From: an uncultured Kiloniellaceae bacterium
GTDB lineage: Bacteria; Pseudomonadota; Alphaproteobacteria; Kiloniellales; Kiloniellaceae
Direction: 5' to 3'
Assembly: GCA_947493695.1 (NCBI GenBank)
Contig: CANLSF010000001.1
Location: 744,001 to 808,000 of the forward strand
Length of the DNA stretch: 64,000 nt
Below, in pieces: positions 1-9,355 of the stretch (position 1 is the first letter of the stretch; every line of letters begins with the position of its first letter). Position numbers and translations under genes: made by a program. The notes below the pieces were generated by a model, which worked only from the letters and a program-made list of their open reading frames with translations, searched no databases and had not been told where the DNA came from.

Positions 1-594
1 GACGTCGCCGCGCTGCCGCTGCTCACCGGCAGGCCTCACGTGATCGGGCCCTACATCAACCTCTACAATGAATCCACGCTTGCCCGCTTTGCCGTCGATG
101 GTGCTGTCCGTGCGACGTTACCCATTGAGCTTCCCGCCGCTTCCATCGCCAGACTGGCCGAAGACGAGGCAATGGAGATCGAAGTTCAGGTCTTCGGACG
201 CTGGTCGCTCGCCATATCGGCCCGCTGCTACCACGCCCGCGCTTACGGGCGCACCAAGGACGGCTGCCTCTATGCCTGTGGGGCAGACCGGGACGGCTTA
301 TCGGTCGAAACCCTGGATGACGAGGCGTTCCTGGTGGTGAACGGCGTACAGACCCAATCCGCCTCCTACGGCTGCCTTGTGGCAGAACTCGATAGCTTAA
401 GGGCCTTTGGCGTCCGCCGTTTCCGCCTCGCGCCGCAGGACGTGGATATGGTCGAGGTCGCCAAGCTCTTTAAAGAGCGTCTGGATGGCCGGGTCGACAG
501 CGAGGAAGCCACCCGAGCCCTGGCACAGCTCTCAGGAGGCATCGCGCTCTCCAACGGCTTCTTTCATGGCCGCGAGGGGGCGGAGTTCGTCTAG
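1..594 (+). CDS. ubiV: UbiV, U32-family protein for O2-independent ubiquinone synthesis (5' end missing)
   Basis: The reading frame is open from base 1, so the start lies upstream and only about 197 C-terminal residues are present. The protein matches UbiV, a U32 peptidase-family member that works with UbiU in the oxygen-independent hydroxylation steps of ubiquinone synthesis. Supporting segments are GPYINLYNE near the beginning, the cysteine-bearing stretches SARCYHAR and KDGCLYAC, and a later SYGC. The family binds a 4Fe-4S cluster through four cysteines, and these residues fit that set. The partner ubiU would be expected just upstream, outside the window. Presence of this pathway suggests that the organism can make quinone with little oxygen (inference). 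Confidence 0.85.
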   Translation, partial: DVAALPLLTGRPHVIGPYINLYNESTLARFAVDGAVRATLPIELPAASIARLAEDEAMEIEVQVFGRWSLAISARCYHARAYGRTKDGCLYACGADRDGLSVETLDDEAFLVVNGVQTQSASYGCLVAELDSLRAFGVRRFRLAPQDVDMVEVAKLFKERLDGRVDSEEATRALAQLSGGIALSNGFFHGREGAEFV

Positions 595-833
595 ACCAGA
601 CCTGCTCCAAACAGCGGAAAGCCGACTAGACGCATGGACAGCTGATTGACCTTGCTCCGCCGGATCGGGTACTCACAGACATGCGCCTGCCAGAGCCCCC
701 GCGCCGCGCAGAGTCCGCTTGAGTTGCCTCAATCCCCCGCCTCCTGGAACTGGAAAATGACCTTGCGAGCAGAGTTTTATTGGGATTACCGCACCAGAGC
801 GATGAATCTCCGGGCCGGACAAGGTGGAAAGAG

Positions 834-1718
834 GTGAAGGATTCCGATCTCTTCGGTATCTGGTTACGGGTCGGCGCAACGCTCTTCTTCACCCTGATGC
901 TTGTCTGCGTAAAGCTGACGGCTGACGCTGTTCCAACCGGACAGGTGGTGTTTTACCGCAGCGCCGTCGCGCTCATCCCGCTGGTCATCTTCCTCTGGTG
1001 GAGTGGCGATTTTCCGGGGGGCCTGAAGACCCGGCGCCCCTTTCGCCACATCCTGCGCTGTCTGCTGGGCTGCACGGCGATGTTTACGTCCTTCGCCTCA
1101 CTGAAGTACCTGCCGATCGCCGAGGCTACGGTCATCGGCTATCTCACACCTGTTATCACCGTGCTTCTGGCAAAATGGCTGCTGCAGGAGCAGGTCACAC
1201 CGGCCCGTTGGATCAGCGTTGGTATCGGTTTTTCCGGTGTGCTGATCCTGGTTCTGCCCGATTTGCTGGGGATCTCACCGGATAGCGCTTATCTGACCGG
1301 GGTGCTGCTGGGCCTGCTGACCGCCGTCCTCACCGCGGGCGCGAAGATCCAGATACGGTCTTTGGCGCAGACGGAAAATGCCGGCGCGATCGCCTTTTAT
1401 TTCGCCCTGACCTGCGCTGTGGCGGGCGGCGCAACGCTGCTCGGTGGATGGGCAAACGTCACGCCTCTCCAGTTTGCCCTGCTTTGCGGCTCGGGCATTG
1501 CCGGTGGGATCGCTCATATCCTGATGACCCTGGGCTACAAGTACTGCGATGCCTCCAGGCTGGCCGGACTGGAGTATCTCTCCCTGATTTTCGCGGTCAC
1601 GGCAGACGCTGTGCTGTTCGGGATTGTACCCGGTATCGCTTTCTATATCTGCGCAACTATGATCCTCGCCGCTGCCTTCCTGGTTATATTCCGGGATCGG
1701 AGAATGAAACCCTCCTGA
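834..1718 (+). CDS. DMT-superfamily (EamA) transporter
   Basis: Inner-membrane protein of about 294 residues with roughly ten hydrophobic segments in two repeated halves, the arrangement of EamA-type drug/metabolite exporters. Examples are the first helix around VGATLFFTLMLVCVKL and the second-repeat segment GVLLGLLTAVLTAGA. The substrate cannot be told from sequence. The frame is open back to a TTG at 780, but I prefer the GTG at 834 because it follows a GGTGGAAAGAG ribosome-binding stretch and puts the first membrane helix near the N terminus. It stands alone, 240 bases after ubiV. Confidence 0.8.
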   Translation: MKDSDLFGIWLRVGATLFFTLMLVCVKLTADAVPTGQVVFYRSAVALIPLVIFLWWSGDFPGGLKTRRPFRHILRCLLGCTAMFTSFASLKYLPIAEATVIGYLTPVITVLLAKWLLQEQVTPARWISVGIGFSGVLILVLPDLLGISPDSAYLTGVLLGLLTAVLTAGAKIQIRSLAQTENAGAIAFYFALTCAVAGGATLLGGWANVTPLQFALLCGSGIAGGIAHILMTLGYKYCDASRLAGLEYLSLIFAVTADAVLFGIVPGIAFYICATMILAAAFLVIFRDRRMKPS

Positions 1719-1873
1719 GAAAACCAAGACACGAGCGTAACGAACTATGAGGGTTCGAATTCGGTGAGAATTGACTTTATGCTGCACGCTGCAGAGCGCG
1801 GCAGCATTGGAGGAAAGCTCCCAGGACTCTGGGTCAGCTCCTCATTGTACGAACAGATTCATGGACAAAACCT

Positions 1874-2524
1874 GTGCCCTATTCCGCTAAGGTCTTTAAG
1901 CAGTTGGGCGAGCCGGATGGCCTGATTGGGCGTTTGATCCTCAAGTGGCTCAACCGGGTCAATCGCGGCATGAACCGGCTGACCCGACGCCTCCTCGATC
2001 TGCAGGAGGGTGACAGGGTTCTCGAAATCGGGTTTGGCGGCGGCGCACTGATCGCAGAGATCCAGACCCATGACCGCTTTTCTCACCTTGTAGGGATCGA
2101 CATTTCCAGACTTGCGGTCGTGCAGGCCGAAAAGCGGTTTTCCAAAGCGGTGGCACTGGGGTTGCTGGAGTTCAGACAGGCCGGACAAGACGGTCTTCCC
2201 TTTCCCAAAGACAGCTTCTCCAAGGTCTGTTGTGTGAATGTGATCTACTTCTGGCCCGATGTGTCAGCAATGCTCTCTGAGATCTATCGCGTTCTGGAGC
2301 CGGGCGGAAAACTGGTCCTCAGCTATTCCGAAGGATCGCCCGACAGGCAAACCAGATTTCCGAGCAAAAGCGTGGAAACATGGCTTTCGCAGCTTGGCTT
2401 CCTTCACATCAGCTCGACCACTGGAAAAGACCGGGAGAACGGAGTCTATCACGGCACGGTCGCCATAAAGCCGCAGGATTGCCCGCTCAGTCGGACACCA
2501 CCACCACATCAAGTGAGTCGCTGA
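1874..2524 (+). CDS. Class I SAM-dependent methyltransferase
   Basis: A 216-residue protein with the Rossmann motif I VLEIGFGGG near residue 50, the acidic motif II LVGIDIS, and a later DSFSKVCCVNVIYFW segment typical of motif IV in Methyltransf_11 enzymes. The family transfers methyl groups from S-adenosylmethionine; the acceptor is unknown. It starts at a GTG. The final 38 bases overlap the end of the cyclase on the opposite strand, so the two genes converge tail to tail without a terminator between them. No operon partner is visible. Confidence 0.75.
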   Translation: MPYSAKVFKQLGEPDGLIGRLILKWLNRVNRGMNRLTRRLLDLQEGDRVLEIGFGGGALIAEIQTHDRFSHLVGIDISRLAVVQAEKRFSKAVALGLLEFRQAGQDGLPFPKDSFSKVCCVNVIYFWPDVSAMLSEIYRVLEPGGKLVLSYSEGSPDRQTRFPSKSVETWLSQLGFLHISSTTGKDRENGVYHGTVAIKPQDCPLSRTPPPHQVSR

Positions 2525-3827
2525 TACCGTCGACCTCGACCTCGGGAAGGGTTCGTTTCTCAAGGGCCGGCACATAGCCCTGGGCAAGAGCCAGACGGTA
2601 GGTTTCCGAGTCGGCGACAATCCGTGTTCCCGCCTGCTTATTGAATTTCTCCAGCTTGGCAGAGAGGTTCACAGCATCCCCGATTACGGTGTATTCAAGG
2701 CGGGTTTCATCCCCGACGGCTCCGAACAGGATCGGACCCGTCGCTACGGAGCCATTGATTTCTGGGCAATACTCACCCGCGGCGATCCGTTCCGCATGCC
2801 AGCGTTGCGCCGCAGCGCCGACGTCATCCAGCGCCCGCATGGCATCGGCGGCAAAGGTGTCCGATGGACTGGAGGCCCCGAAGGTCGCCATGATGCCATC
2901 GCCCATAAACTTGTCGATGCTGCCGCCGTGTTTCTGGATCAGAGGCACCATGCGCTGCTGGTATTCACCAAGAACGCCCATCACCACGGAAGGTTCCGCC
3001 TGACTGGCCATGCGGGTGAAGCCGCGCATATCGAGATTGACGATGGCCGCCTGACGCATCTCGCCGGTTCCCGCAGCCACGCCCTGGTCCGTCGCCGTGA
3101 TCTTGGCGGCGATCTCGGGCGCGAAAAAGCGCGAGAGTTCCTTGGCCGCCAAACCTTCACTGACGGAGCGGACCAGCAACGCCCTTCCCCGGCGCAGAGC
3201 CACCGCAAGGATGCCCGCGACGACAAGAATGGAGATAATCTTGTCGAACTCGGCCCCCAGCAGGATCGAGTTCGAGGTCATGTACTGAACGTAATCACGG
3301 GTAATCATGGTGTCGGCGGGATCAACCTCGATCACATAGAGGATCAGAATTCCCCAACCGGCAGCCGCCGCAATCCCTGCCAGCATGACGAAGCGGGCCT
3401 CGAAACGCAGAGCCCGCAGGGCAATGAAGATGAAGGCGTAGAGCAGCGTCGGGGCCTTGAGATAGAACGAGGCCGGCTGCTCATACTGCAGATGGAAACT
3501 CCAAATCAGGACCATCAACAGGGTCATGTCGAAAAAGACCGAGACTGCGAGCGACCAGGACGGCAGGCGGGTTTTATGCGCCCAGATGATACGAATGACC
3601 GTCAGCGCAAGGTAAATCGCCAGCGCCCAGGGCACCGGCGCAAAATCCACGTCCTCGGCAAAAACCTTGGGCGAAGCGAAATACAGCACACCAAAGGTGA
3701 CGACGACGGTCAGCTGCACCCAGCCGATCAGCCGCTCGGTCGCGTCTTCCTGATCGCGGATAGCCTTGCTGACCCGTTCGGGCAGAACCGGTTCACCGGA
3801 TTTGCGCAACCATTCGATAATTCTCAA
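2487..3827 (-). CDS. Membrane-bound class III adenylate cyclase
   Basis: A 446-residue protein with about five or six membrane helices in residues 35-215, then a cytoplasmic class III cyclase domain. Visible catalytic features are the metal-binding aspartates D266 (NLDMRGFT) and D310 (KFMGDG), the adenine-selecting pair K306 and D384, and the transition-state asparagine N387. The usual arginine four residues after this asparagine is lysine here (NLSAKLE, K391). The specificity residues suggest cAMP rather than cGMP. The membrane part is of the MASE/unknown-sensor kind and gives no ligand. The start is a TTG preceded by AGGCGGA. The 3' end overlaps the convergent methyltransferase gene. Confidence 0.8.
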   Translation of the reverse strand: MRIIEWLRKSGEPVLPERVSKAIRDQEDATERLIGWVQLTVVVTFGVLYFASPKVFAEDVDFAPVPWALAIYLALTVIRIIWAHKTRLPSWSLAVSVFFDMTLLMVLIWSFHLQYEQPASFYLKAPTLLYAFIFIALRALRFEARFVMLAGIAAAAGWGILILYVIEVDPADTMITRDYVQYMTSNSILLGAEFDKIISILVVAGILAVALRRGRALLVRSVSEGLAAKELSRFFAPEIAAKITATDQGVAAGTGEMRQAAIVNLDMRGFTRMASQAEPSVVMGVLGEYQQRMVPLIQKHGGSIDKFMGDGIMATFGASSPSDTFAADAMRALDDVGAAAQRWHAERIAAGEYCPEINGSVATGPILFGAVGDETRLEYTVIGDAVNLSAKLEKFNKQAGTRIVADSETYRLALAQGYVPALEKRTLPEVEVDGISDSLDVVVVSD

Positions 3828-4157
3828 GTGATCCGCCTGTTTCGCCTGGAGCCTGACCGTTTTTCGCGGAATCGCAAAAACCTGAATCAGCCTCTTCGTC
3901 CTGAAGTTCCTGCAGGTTCGTTCCGGCGTTCGAGATCCCCCGCCAAACGACCCGCCTTCTTCCCAAATGGCCTATGCCGACTTCGAAATTATGCCAACCT
4001 AACACTTGAAAGTTGGTTACACATCATAAGGACAATCTAGAATTGGTTCGATATCAGGGAGATTATAACCCATGACTTGATCACCCCGCGTCAGTTTGTC
4101 GTGACTTTACGTGACCGCCGGATCCTGGATCGCCAAAACACCCGCCGCTCGGCCCCT
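3828..4157. other. Intergenic, cyclase leader and methyltransferase 3' side (330 bp)
   Basis: No coding frame here looks real. The stretch must hold the promoter of the cyclase on the minus strand and any terminator for the methyltransferase gene that ends at 4158. I see a weak inverted repeat, CCAAC with GTTGG twelve bases apart, near 3991-4012, but no clear terminator. Confidence 0.4.
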
Positions 4158-5039
4158 TCAGCCGACGGCATCGCAGGTTTTGCGCAGCCAGAAAGCCGAT
4201 TCAATGGCCTCATCAGGGAGTTCCAGCCCTCCAACCGCCGAAGCAGCAACCTCATCGGCCATTCGGCTGACCGCGAAATGGCAGGCAAAGACAGGCTCCC
4301 AGCCGCCGGTTCCGAGCAGAGGAAGCACCCCGAGCTGCTCATTATATCCACGCCAGTCCCAGGAGGCCGGATAGTCATCGGGCAGGAATACGTCATGGAT
4401 CTGAACCAGCACACCGGCGGGTAGCGCCGGAAGGATCTGACCGAACAACATGTCCACATCGCTGCCGGGCATCAGGATATGGCTGGAATCGATCATCAGG
4501 AAATCGCCTGCCTCAAGCTGCCCGAAGAGGTCACTTCCCGCCTCATGCAGCGTCTTGCGGACCAGAGTCACCGGCAGGCTGCCCAGATCAGCCCGCGGCG
4601 CGGGATCGATCGCGGTGACCTGCGTATCGAGCCCTCCGTCCGCAATGGCACGGGCTACAAATCGCGTCGAATGTCCGGAACCGACCTCAATAATACGTTT
4701 CGGCGCGTGATTTCGCACCAGACTGTAGGCGGTCGCGGCATCCAGGCGCGGAAACCAGGATTGCCGCCAGCGCGGTTGCGGCGGCGCATCGTTTCCAATC
4801 TGCTCAAAGTCTGAGGCATAGCGCGTCATCGACGCAAGAAAATCGGCGAAGACCGGACGCGAGCGCTCCAGAAGCCGCTCAATCGCCCCGTAGGAGGCGC
4901 GCTCACCGGCATCGGGCAGGCTTTCCGCATAGCGATAGGGAATGAAAAAACCGCGCCGGGCGACGTTAAAGAGCGTCAGCAGGCCAAACCATAAGCGCCG
5001 GCGGCGCACACGCCCGGGAAGCTGCTGATTTACTGCCAC
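4158..5039 (-). CDS. Class I SAM-dependent methyltransferase (Methyltransf_24 type)
   Basis: A 293-residue protein whose central part reads like a Methyltransf_24 or cephalosporin-hydroxylase-like fold: motif I IIEVGSGHSTR, motif II VTAIDPAP, the DFLMIDSSH segment and the LVQIHDVFLPDDYP segment. The substrate is unknown. The N terminus is basic with one hydrophobic stretch (LWFGLLTLFNVA), which may associate with the membrane. The start is a GTG with AAGGAT upstream. It lies 73 bases downstream of the metallo-hydrolase gene on the same strand, so the two may share a transcript. Confidence 0.75.
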   Translation of the reverse strand: MAVNQQLPGRVRRRRLWFGLLTLFNVARRGFFIPYRYAESLPDAGERASYGAIERLLERSRPVFADFLASMTRYASDFEQIGNDAPPQPRWRQSWFPRLDAATAYSLVRNHAPKRIIEVGSGHSTRFVARAIADGGLDTQVTAIDPAPRADLGSLPVTLVRKTLHEAGSDLFGQLEAGDFLMIDSSHILMPGSDVDMLFGQILPALPAGVLVQIHDVFLPDDYPASWDWRGYNEQLGVLPLLGTGGWEPVFACHFAVSRMADEVAASAVGGLELPDEAIESAFWLRKTCDAVG

Positions 5040-5112
5040 TGGTGGGATCCTTCACCCATGTGTTTCGGAGAATATGAAAGATCGGGCCGGTGGCCCCAAC
5101 CTATCTGCAATT

Positions 5113-5946
5113 TCACGGATGGAGCACCATGCCCTCTTGGGCGACGACGCTCCCGGGTCGGGTTTCTTCGGCCTCTTTCGCAACCTGGTCCATGAAGCTG
5201 TCGTCATGGCCGGGGTCATGATGAAAGATGACGAGCTGACGAACGCCGGCGGCATCGCAGAGCCGCGTCCCCTCCTGCCAGGTGGAGTGCCCCCAGTTTT
5301 TGAAGCGGGGGAATTCTTCGTCCGTGTAGCTGCTGTCGTAGATCATGATATCGGCATCCTTGACCAACTCCAGGATATTGCGATCAAGCTGGCCTTCGGT
5401 ATGTTCGGTATCCGTCACGTAACAGATTGATTTTCCACCATATTCCACCCGATAACCGGTCGCGCCGTTAGGATGGTTCAATGGTGCGGTCCGGATACGC
5501 ACACCCGGCCGGGGCTCGAGAATGTCTCCGGAGTAAAAGTCATGAAAGGTCACGTTGGCCGCAAAGATCTTAGGTGGAACCGGAAAGAGCGGCGCGGTCA
5601 TGAACTGGCAGAGGACGTCGTGCAAACTGTGTTCCGGCTGCAGGTGACCTGCCCAGTAGCGGATGCGGTTCTGCTTGTTGAAGTTGGGCTTGAAGAAGGG
5701 CAACCCGATGATGTGATCGTGGTGCGTGTGGGTCAGGAAGATATCGGCCTCGACCTGCGACATCCTGCAGAGACTCTCGCCAAACGGCCGCAAGCCTGTG
5801 CCTGCATCAAAGATCAGCACATGCTCACCGCAACGCACCTCCAGACAGGAGGTGTTGCCGCCGTAACGCTTATGGTCGGGTCCCGGACACGCGATCGAGC
5901 CGCGAACCCCCCAGAAGCGGACGTAAAAATCAGAATCTTCGGTCAA
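5113..5946 (-). CDS. MBL-fold metallo-hydrolase
   Basis: A 277-residue metallo-beta-lactamase-fold protein. It opens with the YVRFWGVRGS block seen in RNase Z/PhnP-like members and has the zinc-binding THTHHDH signature, followed by later histidine and aspartate ligands (FHDF, CYVTDTEH, GHST, FHHDPGHDD). Family members cleave phosphodiesters or cyclic phosphates; the exact substrate is not predictable here. It is transcribed away from the response regulator gene that ends 136 bases upstream, and the methyltransferase gene follows it. A link with that regulator is plausible from position only. Confidence 0.8.
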   Translation of the reverse strand: MTEDSDFYVRFWGVRGSIACPGPDHKRYGGNTSCLEVRCGEHVLIFDAGTGLRPFGESLCRMSQVEADIFLTHTHHDHIIGLPFFKPNFNKQNRIRYWAGHLQPEHSLHDVLCQFMTAPLFPVPPKIFAANVTFHDFYSGDILEPRPGVRIRTAPLNHPNGATGYRVEYGGKSICYVTDTEHTEGQLDRNILELVKDADIMIYDSSYTDEEFPRFKNWGHSTWQEGTRLCDAAGVRQLVIFHHDPGHDDSFMDQVAKEAEETRPGSVVAQEGMVLHP

Positions 5947-6082
5947 TGCGACAGTCTTCCTTTCAGCCCTAAGACATATTTAGGCGAGAGGAAGACGCAT
6001 CCCAAGACAAATCTGGCGAAAATATGGCAATTGCCGAATCAATTCACCTGTGACCCTCAGTTTCCGGGGTTCAGACTATGAC

Positions 6083-6778
6083 CTAAGGCACCAGTCGATA
6101 GCCGCCCGGTTCCGTGACCAGGATCTCCGCATTGGAGGGATCGGCTTCGATTTTCTGGCGCAGGCGATAGACGTGTGTCTCCAGCGTGTGGGTGGTCACA
6201 CCGGCGTTATAGCCCCATACCTCGTTCAGCAGGACATCGCGACCGACGACCTTGCTGCCGTTCCGATAGAGGTATTTCAGGATCGAGGTTTCTTTCTCGG
6301 TCAGCCTGACCTTGCGCTGAGTCTCGCCGTGGATCAGTACCTTGGCGCTCGGACGGAAGGTGTAGGGACCGATCGTGAAGACCGCATCTTCACTCTGCTC
6401 GTGCTGTCGCAACTGAGCCCGCAGGCGCGCCAGCAGTACACCCAGGCGGAAGGGCTTGGTGACGTAATCGTTTGCACCGGCGTCGAGCCCGAGGATGGTA
6501 TCCGCATCGGATTCAGCGGCTGTCAGCATGATCACCGGCGACTTCACGCCGTTGCGGCGCAGCAGGCGACAGACCTCACGCCCATCCATATCCGGCAGTC
6601 CGACATCCAGAAGGATCGCATCAAAGTGATCGGTTTTGGTGATATCGATCGCTGCGGCACCGTTATCGACCTCAATGGTCTCAAACTCTTCATGCAGGCG
6701 CAGCTGTTCGCCCAATGACTGACGGAGTGGATCATCATCATCCACCAGGAGAATCTTTTTACCGACCGCGGCCACCAT
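6083..6778 (-). CDS. OmpR-family two-component response regulator
   Basis: A 231-residue DNA-binding response regulator. The receiver domain has the acidic pair in ILLVDDDD, the phospho-acceptor aspartate in AILLDVGLPDMDG, the conserved threonine/serine position (MLTAAE) and the lysine in YVTKPF. A winged-helix output domain follows, including TEKETSILKYLYRN and ETHVYRLRQKIE. I chose the ATG at 6778 rather than the GTG at 6817 because GAGGGG sits about nine bases before it and the receiver domain begins soon after. No histidine kinase is adjacent, so this is an orphan in the window and the signal is unknown. Confidence 0.88.
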   Translation of the reverse strand: MVAAVGKKILLVDDDDPLRQSLGEQLRLHEEFETIEVDNGAAAIDITKTDHFDAILLDVGLPDMDGREVCRLLRRNGVKSPVIMLTAAESDADTILGLDAGANDYVTKPFRLGVLLARLRAQLRQHEQSEDAVFTIGPYTFRPSAKVLIHGETQRKVRLTEKETSILKYLYRNGSKVVGRDVLLNEVWGYNAGVTTHTLETHVYRLRQKIEADPSNAEILVTEPGGYRLVP

Positions 6779-6992
6779 AGATGACGCCCCTCTGTATTCT
6801 TTTTCCTGAGATAACACTGCGCGAGACCCTATTCAAGCAAGCGACGCAGTCAATTCCCATGAATCGACGATCTTTATTCCGGATTACGGCTTCAATGTTG
6901 TGGATTTGAAAGTCGAAACTGCGGAAAGCATGAGATTATAGCGTGATTCACGGTGATTGCGTCGGGTTAATTAGGGTCACCACACCAGGGAT

Positions 6993-7889
6993 TCAAAATG
7001 TACTGCCAGAAGAAATCATAGCGAGGACCGCCAGATACAAGGGGTGGTCTCTCTCCGCGAGCCTGTCGGCGGCGGAGAAATGATTGTCTCCAGGCAGATC
7101 GACGACCTGACACTTCAGACCTTTTTGGTTCCAGGCATCGACATAAGCCCCCTGCTGACGGATGAATTCCGCGGTTTCTTCCGAGCCCACCGCGCAAATC
7201 AGCGGGGCCGCCGCAGCCGGCAAATTCGTAACCGGACTGAAGTCATCAACTATTCGTGGGGCGATCTGTAATTCTTCCTGCTGAAAGCTCAGGGCCACGG
7301 GTGCCAGATCGTAGACACCCGAGACGGAGCAGCCCCCCTTGATCACCTCTGGCGGCAAGTCGTAGGCCGTTGTCCAGGCCGGATTCATTACCATGGCCGC
7401 CAGATGGCCGCCTGCGGAATGGCCGGCTACATAGAGACCGCTTGGATCCAGCGCATAGTCGCCCGCCCGCCGGATCAGCCAGGCAAGACCGCGCTGTACT
7501 TGAGACACCATTTGGCCAATGTCGGCGGTTGGGGACAGATCATAGTTCAAGGATGCGAAAGCGATCCCGCGCTCCAGATAAGCGGGCGCGAGGTAGCTGA
7601 AGTCCTCCTTGTCCAGAGACTTCCAGTATCCGCCGTGGATGAATGCGAGCAGGAGCGTTTTCCCGCCATTCTGCGCAGCCTCCTCGGGCGTGGGCAGAAA
7701 AAGATCCAGTTTCTGGCCCGGCGTGTCGCCGTAAACCAGGTCGCTGTGACAATTGTACGTCTTTCTGACATGCAGGGAGTCCCGCGCCCAGGTGTCAAAA
7801 TATGTCTGATGTTCCGGCCAGCGGCCGCGCAGGTTCATTTCCCGGTCCAACTGGGCCTGGTCGTACTCCAAAAAGACTTTGCCGCTCAT
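6993..7889 (-). CDS. Alpha/beta hydrolase of the arylformamidase type
   Basis: A 298-residue alpha/beta hydrolase. It has the oxyanion-hole HGGYW motif typical of kynurenine formamidases and related esterases, and the nucleophile elbow GHSAGGH. The aspartate and histidine of the triad are likely in the C-terminal third (GDNHFS gives the histidine). N-formylkynurenine hydrolysis is one possible activity, but no other tryptophan-breakdown gene is nearby, so I call the family only. It is monocistronic as far as can be seen and is divergent from ribA. Confidence 0.75.
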   Translation of the reverse strand: MSGKVFLEYDQAQLDREMNLRGRWPEHQTYFDTWARDSLHVRKTYNCHSDLVYGDTPGQKLDLFLPTPEEAAQNGGKTLLLAFIHGGYWKSLDKEDFSYLAPAYLERGIAFASLNYDLSPTADIGQMVSQVQRGLAWLIRRAGDYALDPSGLYVAGHSAGGHLAAMVMNPAWTTAYDLPPEVIKGGCSVSGVYDLAPVALSFQQEELQIAPRIVDDFSPVTNLPAAAAPLICAVGSEETAEFIRQQGAYVDAWNQKGLKCQVVDLPGDNHFSAADRLAERDHPLYLAVLAMISSGSTF

Positions 7890-8077
7890 ACCACCCCTTC
7901 CCTCTTAACTCGATACCACCCGCCAGGCGCCCGACGAACCTGGGCTTTCCCCCTTCGGGTGCGATCCCGGCAATGCTTGTTCCACCGCCGGCGAGCCCCA
8001 TGTTAAAGGCCTGAGGTAAAGCCCGACAATCGATTACCTGAACCAACTGCCTCTTGACCTGAAGGTCGGGGGGTGAG

Positions 8078-9355
8078 ATGACGCCTTTAAAGCCGGTTGT
8101 TTTTTCCCGGCCCAAGAAACCATTCATCAGCTGCCTGCGAACGAAGATGTCTGAATTGGTTGCCAAAAAGCCAGCCCTTGCCGCCAACGCGCTGCAGTCT
8201 GTCGACCGCGCGATCGCTGACCTGCGCCGGGGTGCCTGCGTACTTGTCTATACAAGTGACGGCTTCACGGCATTGGTTCAATCAGCCGAGACTCTTTGCG
8301 ATGAAACGCTCTCGCAGCTCCGCAGCCTGACGTCTGCTTCAACCGGCACAATCGACACTACACCACGCTTGCTCCTGACCGCACGCCGCGCTGCAGCCGT
8401 CGGCTTCGAGGAAGCGCGCAGCCTGATCCCGGTCAGCGGTGTCTTTGCGCTGTCGCTCGACAATGATGCGATTGAGGCCAGCACGATCCAGTCGCTTGCC
8501 GACCCGACCGACGAGCCGGACTACGATGTCGAGGTTCTGCGCCCGCGTGTCACCCCGGCCCCCGCCGCCTTGAGCGAGAGCGCAATCGATCTGACCAAGC
8601 TCGCCCGCCTCCTGCCCGCAGCGATTATCGCGCAGGTCGCTATCGGCACCACTACGGCGGTCAATGATCAGGCTGTGCCTGCCGAATTCATCCGGGATTG
8701 GGCACGTCAACAGGACCTGCTGAGTGTCGCCGTTCAGGATATCGCAGACTACCGCTTCAGCGCAGCAAGAGCCCTGACAAAAGTAGCCGCCGCCAGAATC
8801 CCGCTCGATCATGCCGAAAACACCCGCGTTGTGGCATTCCGGCCCAACGACGGCGGTATCGAACACCTGGCCCTGGTCATTGGCGAACCCGACCCTGCTG
8901 CACCGGTGCTGGTCCGCATGCACTCCGAGTGCTTCACCGGCGATTTGCTGGGTAGCCTGCGCTGTGACTGCGGCGATCAGCTGCGCGGCGCGATCAGGAC
9001 CATGGGCGAAGCCGGATCCGGCATTCTCCTCTATCTCTCCCAGGAAGGCCGGGGCATCGGTCTGATCAACAAACTCCGTGCCTACGAGCTTCAGGATCGG
9101 GGGGCCGATACCGCTGAAGCCAACGAGCAACTGGGCTTCGACGCCGACGAGCGGATTTATCTGCCCGCGGCTGAAATACTGCGCCAGCTTGGTTTCAAGC
9201 GTGTCAAACTGCTGACCAACAACCCGGAGAAGGTCAGTGCGCTGTCACGCTTCGGCATTTCAGTCGAAGACCGGGTCGCGCACCATTTTCCGTCGAATGG
9301 CCATAACCAGTTTTATCTGGAAACCAAAGCCACGCGCTTCGGCCACTACCTTTAG
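8078..9355 (+). CDS. ribA: GTP cyclohydrolase II, with degenerate N-terminal domain
   Basis: Catalyses the first step of riboflavin synthesis, GTP to 2,5-diamino-6-ribosylamino-pyrimidinone phosphate. The C-terminal 200 residues carry the zinc-binding cysteines in SECFTGDLLGSLRCDCGD (about residues 285-302), the catalytic YLSQEGRGIGL segment and the later LLTNNPEK. The N-terminal 200 residues lie where a RibB domain sits in fused RibBA proteins but lack its recognisable acidic motifs, so I read them as a degenerate, non-catalytic half. Two ATG codons are possible: 8078, after a G-rich GGGGGGTGAG, and 8147. The stop overlaps that of the convergent cyclase by three bases. Confidence 0.85.
   Translation: MTPLKPVVFSRPKKPFISCLRTKMSELVAKKPALAANALQSVDRAIADLRRGACVLVYTSDGFTALVQSAETLCDETLSQLRSLTSASTGTIDTTPRLLLTARRAAAVGFEEARSLIPVSGVFALSLDNDAIEASTIQSLADPTDEPDYDVEVLRPRVTPAPAALSESAIDLTKLARLLPAAIIAQVAIGTTTAVNDQAVPAEFIRDWARQQDLLSVAVQDIADYRFSAARALTKVAAARIPLDHAENTRVVAFRPNDGGIEHLALVIGEPDPAAPVLVRMHSECFTGDLLGSLRCDCGDQLRGAIRTMGEAGSGILLYLSQEGRGIGLINKLRAYELQDRGADTAEANEQLGFDADERIYLPAAEILRQLGFKRVKLLTNNPEKVSALSRFGISVEDRVAHHFPSNGHNQFYLETKATRFGHYL

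Noticed and set aside
36-43. TCACGTGA core near the start of the window as a parS
   Set aside because: The flanks do not continue the GTTTCACGTGAAAC palindrome.
1735-1800. tRNA-like GGTTCGAATTC motif near 1751
   Set aside because: No acceptor stem, D arm or anticodon arm can be folded around it.
2796-4040. A 414-codon plus-strand frame antisense to the membrane cyclase
   Set aside because: The cyclase has all family motifs; the antisense product is low-complexity, Arg/His/Asp rich and unlike a real protein.
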